DNA from: Kitasatospora sp. MAP12-44
GTDB taxonomy: Bacteria; Actinomycetota; Actinomycetes; Streptomycetales; Streptomycetaceae
Direction of reading: 5' to 3'
DNA: 64,000 nucleotides
Assembly: GCF_029892095.1 (NCBI RefSeq)
Contig: NZ_JARZAE010000004.1
Span: 2,418,001-2,482,000 of the forward strand
Shown: positions 61,135 through 64,000 of the stretch, in pieces
How positions within the stretch are numbered: the stretch's first letter is position 1
Layout: the number at the start of each line of letters is the position of its first letter
The notes under the pieces: model-generated
Databases searched by the model: none
What the model was told of the DNA's origin: nothing
Seen by the model: the letters and a program-made list of their open reading frames with translations, nothing else
Position numbers and translations under genes: made by a program

Positions 61135-62301
61135 CTACGAGAGCGCCGGGAGCGGGGAGAGGGCGAGGACGGCCAGGTCGTCGGTGGCTTGGCCGCCGTG
61201 GGCGCGGACGTCCTCGTCGAGGAAGGCGACCAGCTGGTCGGGGGCGACGGTGGTGCGGCCCTGGAAGCGGGCGGCGAGGCGGTCGGTGAGGGGGTAGAAC
61301 CGGCCGGCCTGGTCGCGGGCCTCGGTGACGCCGTCGGTGTGCAGCAGCAGCGTGTGCCCGGGGGCGAGTGGGACGGTGGTGGCCGGGAGCGGGCCCTGGG
61401 CGCGCAGGTGGCCGAGGCCGAGCGGGAGCTCCTGCGGGCAGTGCACGCTCTGCACGGTGCCGCCGGCCAGCAGCACGGGGTCCAGGTGGCCCCGGCTGAC
61501 CAGCTCGGCGTGGTCGGAGCCGGGCTGGTGCTGGACGAGCACGGCCGTGACGAAGAGCTCCTCGTCGCCGCACTCGGCCGCCTCCCGGCGGACCTGGCGG
61601 TCCAGCAGCTCGGCGAGCTCGACCAGGTCGGCGGTCTCGTGGGCGGTGGCGCGGAACGCGCCCAGCACGTCGGCCACCGTGCGGACGGCCTCCAGTCCCT
61701 TGCCGCGGACGTCCCCGAGCAGCACCCGGGTGCCGAAGCGGGTGTCGCAGAGCTCGTACAGGTCGCCGCCGATCGCCACCTCGGCCTCGGCGGCCCGGTA
61801 GAGGCCGGCCGTGCGCAGCCCGCCGACCTGCTCGGGCACCGGGTGCAGCACGGTGCGCTGCAGGGCCTCGCTGACCGTACGGGCGCGCACCAGGTAGCCG
61901 TCCTGCCGGGTGCGCTGGCGGGCGAGGGCCACGCCGGCCAGTCCGGCCAGCAGCGTGGAGACGTAGACCCAGAGGTGGTGGTGCTCCACGAGGTGGTGGA
62001 CCCGGGCCGCGAGGAGCAGTTGCAGGCCCAGCGCGCCCACCGTGGAGAGCATGGTGGCCACCGGGCCGAAGCCGAAGGCGACCAGCACCGGGAGCGTGGT
62101 GAGCAGGAAGCCGGCCGCGGTGGCCTGCGGGAACACCACCTCGATGACCAGGTCGATGAGCAGCAGCAGGGCCGGCAGCCAGCGGATCCAGCGCGGGTCG
62201 AGCCTGCCGTCGGCGGCCGGGAGGGAGACCCGGCGGGTGGGCGCGGGCGCCTCGCGGTGCGGGGCGGCCGCGGGACGGCGCGACTGGACGGGTGCGGACA
62301 C
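61135..62301 (-). CDS. Membrane-bound PP2C-type (SpoIIE/RsbU-like) serine phosphatase
   Basis: The GTG at 62301 has AGGAGG six bases upstream, giving 388 residues. Three or four N-terminal helices (WLPALLLLIDLVIEVVF, FLLTTLPVLVAFGFGPVATM, LWVYVSTLLAGLAGVALA) precede a SpoIIE domain. That domain has GLYRAAEAEVAIGGDLYELC (metal-site Gly-Gly-Asp), RVLLGDVRGKGLEAVRTVAD, AELVSRGHLDPVLL and LLLHTDGVTEARD (second metal Asp). Such enzymes dephosphorylate anti-anti-sigma factors or other phosphoproteins. No sensor domain is attached and no partner kinase is adjacent. Confidence 0.93.
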   Translation of the reverse strand: MSAPVQSRRPAAAPHREAPAPTRRVSLPAADGRLDPRWIRWLPALLLLIDLVIEVVFPQATAAGFLLTTLPVLVAFGFGPVATMLSTVGALGLQLLLAARVHHLVEHHHLWVYVSTLLAGLAGVALARQRTRQDGYLVRARTVSEALQRTVLHPVPEQVGGLRTAGLYRAAEAEVAIGGDLYELCDTRFGTRVLLGDVRGKGLEAVRTVADVLGAFRATAHETADLVELAELLDRQVRREAAECGDEELFVTAVLVQHQPGSDHAELVSRGHLDPVLLAGGTVQSVHCPQELPLGLGHLRAQGPLPATTVPLAPGHTLLLHTDGVTEARDQAGRFYPLTDRLAARFQGRTTVAPDQLVAFLDEDVRAHGGQATDDLAVLALSPLPALS

Positions 62302-62427
62302 AGCGGACCTCCTCGGCGGCCGGCCAGGCGGGTGGTGGGGGCGAGCTTCCATCCTCCGGTAGGAGCCGACCACCGGACGGGGGGCGTTCGGCCCGCGCGG
62401 TCGGGACCTTCGTCCCGCTTGCGCGGG

Positions 62428-63648
62428 TCAGCCGACGGTGATCGGGAACGACTGGTAGCCGCGCAGCACCAGCCGCTCCCGGCGGACGGCCTCGCCCGCC
62501 GGGGCTATCGCGGGGAACCGGCCGAGCAGCGCGGGCAGCGCGAGGTTAGCCTCCAGCCGGGCCAGCTGGGCACCCAGGCAGAAGTGCGGGCCGCCACCGA
62601 AGGAGAGCGGCTGGCTCTCGGTGCGGGTCGGGTCGAAGACCTCCGGGTCCGGGTAGCGCTCGGGGTCGCGGTTGGCCGCGCCGAGCAGCAGGAAGACGCC
62701 CGTGCCCAGCGGGACGGGCCGGCCCTCGACGCTCAGGCCGTCCGTCATCGGCAGACGCGAGGTGAGCTGCACGGGTGAGTCGTAGCGCAGCACCTCATCG
62801 GTGAAGCCGGCCGGGGTGACCCTGCCGGTGCGCAGGCCGTTCGCGGTCCACGGGTGCTGGAAGGCCAGCGCGAGTCCGTTGCCCAGCAGGTTGGTGGTGG
62901 TCTCGAAGCCGGCCACCAGCAGCAGGATCAGGTTGGCCAGCAGCTCCTCGTCGGTGAGCCGGGAGTCGGCCGCGTCAGCCACCTGGACCAGGGCGCTGAC
63001 CAGGTCGTCCTTCGGGTGCGCGCGGCGCTGCGCGGCCAGTTCGGTGAAGTACGCGGCGAGCTGGTCGGTGGCGGCGTCGGCGGTCAGCAGTTCGTCCGCG
63101 TCGGCGATCATCTCCAGCGCGATCGTGAGGTCGGCGGCGAGCGCGCGGAAGAGGTAGCGGTCCTGCTCGGGGACGCCGAGCAGCTCGCAGATCACGCTGA
63201 CCGGCAGGCGGAAGGCGAAGGTGTCCATGAAGTCCAGCGTGCTGCCGCCGGAGCCGAGTTCGGCCGTCTCGTCGAGCAGCCGGCGGATGGTGGCGACCAC
63301 GGCCGGCTCCAGCGCCGCCACCCGGCGGGCGGTGAACACCGAGGAGATCAGCGAGCGCATCCGGGCGTGGTGCGGCGCGTTGACCTCCAGGATGGACCGG
63401 GCGAGCATCCTCCGGGAGCTGTGCTGGACTTGCTCGGGGTCGAGTTCCTCGCGGATCTCGCTGTCCGCCACCCCGAAGCCCGGGTCGCGCAGCAGCTGAT
63501 GGACCGTCCGGTGGCGGACCGCCAGCAGCGTGCTGTCCTCCCAGGCCGAGGTGAGGGTGCCGAGTTCGCGCAGTCGGACGTAGAGCGGGTAGGGGTTCGC
63601 CGAGCCTGCGGGGGTGAGCAGTTCGTCGATGAGGTGGGTGCCGTCCAT
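62428..63648 (-). CDS. Cytochrome P450
   Basis: This 406-residue soluble bacterial P450 has the I-helix oxygen site LLLVAGFETTTNLLGNGLAL, the K-helix ExxR in FTDEVLRYDSP, and the haem loop LSFGGGPHFCLGAQLARLEA, whose Cys ligates the iron. Length and layout fit streptomycete CYP105/107-type hydroxylases. The ATG at 63648 follows GGAGG. No ferredoxin or ferredoxin reductase gene is adjacent. The terpenoid cluster is 11 kb away across the island edge, so a link to it would be speculative. Confidence 0.95.
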   Translation of the reverse strand: MDGTHLIDELLTPAGSANPYPLYVRLRELGTLTSAWEDSTLLAVRHRTVHQLLRDPGFGVADSEIREELDPEQVQHSSRRMLARSILEVNAPHHARMRSLISSVFTARRVAALEPAVVATIRRLLDETAELGSGGSTLDFMDTFAFRLPVSVICELLGVPEQDRYLFRALAADLTIALEMIADADELLTADAATDQLAAYFTELAAQRRAHPKDDLVSALVQVADAADSRLTDEELLANLILLLVAGFETTTNLLGNGLALAFQHPWTANGLRTGRVTPAGFTDEVLRYDSPVQLTSRLPMTDGLSVEGRPVPLGTGVFLLLGAANRDPERYPDPEVFDPTRTESQPLSFGGGPHFCLGAQLARLEANLALPALLGRFPAIAPAGEAVRRERLVLRGYQSFPITVG

Positions 63649-63761
63649 ACCTGGGCCTCCGCGGATGCGCCGTTCGAATGCCGTCCGAATACAGAGGGAA
63701 CCACCACCGGGCCCAGCGGAGTTCCCGGTTCCGGTTTCCGCGGGGTGCGTAGGGTGGCTGT

Positions 63762-64000
63762 ATGGAGATCTGGATCAACCCTCGTTGCGGCAAGTGCCGC
63801 GCTGCCCTGAACACCCTGGAGGCCGCCGGGATGAAGTACACCGTGCGGCGCTACCTGGAGGACCCGCCGAACGCGGCCGAACTGGAGGAGGTGCTCGGCC
63901 GGCTGGCCCTGGACCCCTGGGACATCACCCGCCTGGACGAGCCGGTGGCCAAGGAGCTGGGCATGCGGGAGTGGGGCCGGGAGGCGGAGGACCGCGAGCG
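63762..64000 (+). CDS. ArsC-family (thioredoxin-fold) reductase, 3' end cut by window
   Basis: The ATG at 63762 begins MEIWINPRCGKCRAALNTLE. The CxxC (CGKC) at residues 9-12 and YTVRRYLEDPPNAAELEEVL match the ArsC/Spx-like glutaredoxin-fold family. Classic arsenate reductases have CxxS or a single Cys followed by R; the CGKC form is common in actinobacterial paralogues with unproven substrate. About 79 residues are visible of an expected 115-120. It is divergent from the P450 gene. Confidence 0.88.
   Translation, partial: MEIWINPRCGKCRAALNTLEAAGMKYTVRRYLEDPPNAAELEEVLGRLALDPWDITRLDEPVAKELGMREWGREAEDRE

Noticed and set aside
62428..63648. P450 as a tailoring enzyme of the terpenoid cluster
   Set aside because: It lies 11 kb away, beyond the island edge, next to core genes; nothing in the sequence links them.

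Overview
This window reads as chromosome from a streptomycete (Streptomyces or close kin such as Kitasatospora). The evidence is very high GC with strong third-position GC bias, frequent GTG starts after GGAGG-type ribosome sites, a GlnR-controlled glnA, a DasR-type operator, and a housekeeping gene order I recognise from the glnA/lipA/lipB/pepA neighbourhood of Streptomyces chromosomes. The genus call is from memory of gene order, not from a search.

Core block 1 (1-39.2 kb). It starts with an L,D-transpeptidase lipoprotein (cut by the window edge) and the cytochrome c oxidase operon ctaC-ctaD-ctaF. Next come a cysteine desulfurase-TusA fusion, a PfkB kinase, erpA, a PLP decarboxylase with an Lrp regulator, nadA, and the pspAA/pspA envelope-stress pair. 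After these are the cobalamin genes cobU-cobT-cobS, then pepA, lpdA and sucB. lpdA and sucB encode E3 and E2 of the 2-oxoacid dehydrogenases, and the E2 needs lipoate, which lipB and lipA further on supply. Two large regulators (NsdA-like and GAF/PucR-like) are divergently arranged. The block ends with glnA. Most convergent pairs are separated by strong hairpin terminators.

Accessory island (about 39.2-58.7 kb). This lies between glnA and a degenerate tRNA-Pro-like sequence. It holds, in order: (a) a single-gene Shedu-type defence nuclease with an AbiJ-like N-terminal domain; (b) four minus-strand unknown genes led by a ParA/MinD-like ATPase with a degenerate P-loop, plus a small helical protein, a cysteine-rich putative zinc protein and a two-helix membrane protein; (c) a 1.3-kb IS5-family element that carries a passenger gene and is inserted exactly at a stop codon; (d) a terpenoid cluster with a class I synthase, a class II (DxDD) cyclase and a SAM methyltransferase; (e) three proteins without signal peptides: a beta/gamma-crystallin, an unknown, and a lectin-like/DUF11 protein; (f) a scrapyard of gene remnants (XRE regulator, SDR, IS110 transposase, integrase-like), one intact SDR, and copies of a repeat built on GTTTCCGCAGGTCAGAG. 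Related motifs occur at both edges of the island.

Core block 2 (58.7-64 kb). An unknown 761-residue protein begins inside the tRNA-like sequence. It is followed by a membrane-bound PP2C phosphatase, a cytochrome P450, and the start of an ArsC-family protein that runs off the window.

The best candidates for something undescribed are the ParA-like four-gene set, the two-cyclase/methyltransferase terpenoid cluster, and the IS with a passenger gene. The Shedu fusion is a recognisable defence gene of a less common architecture.
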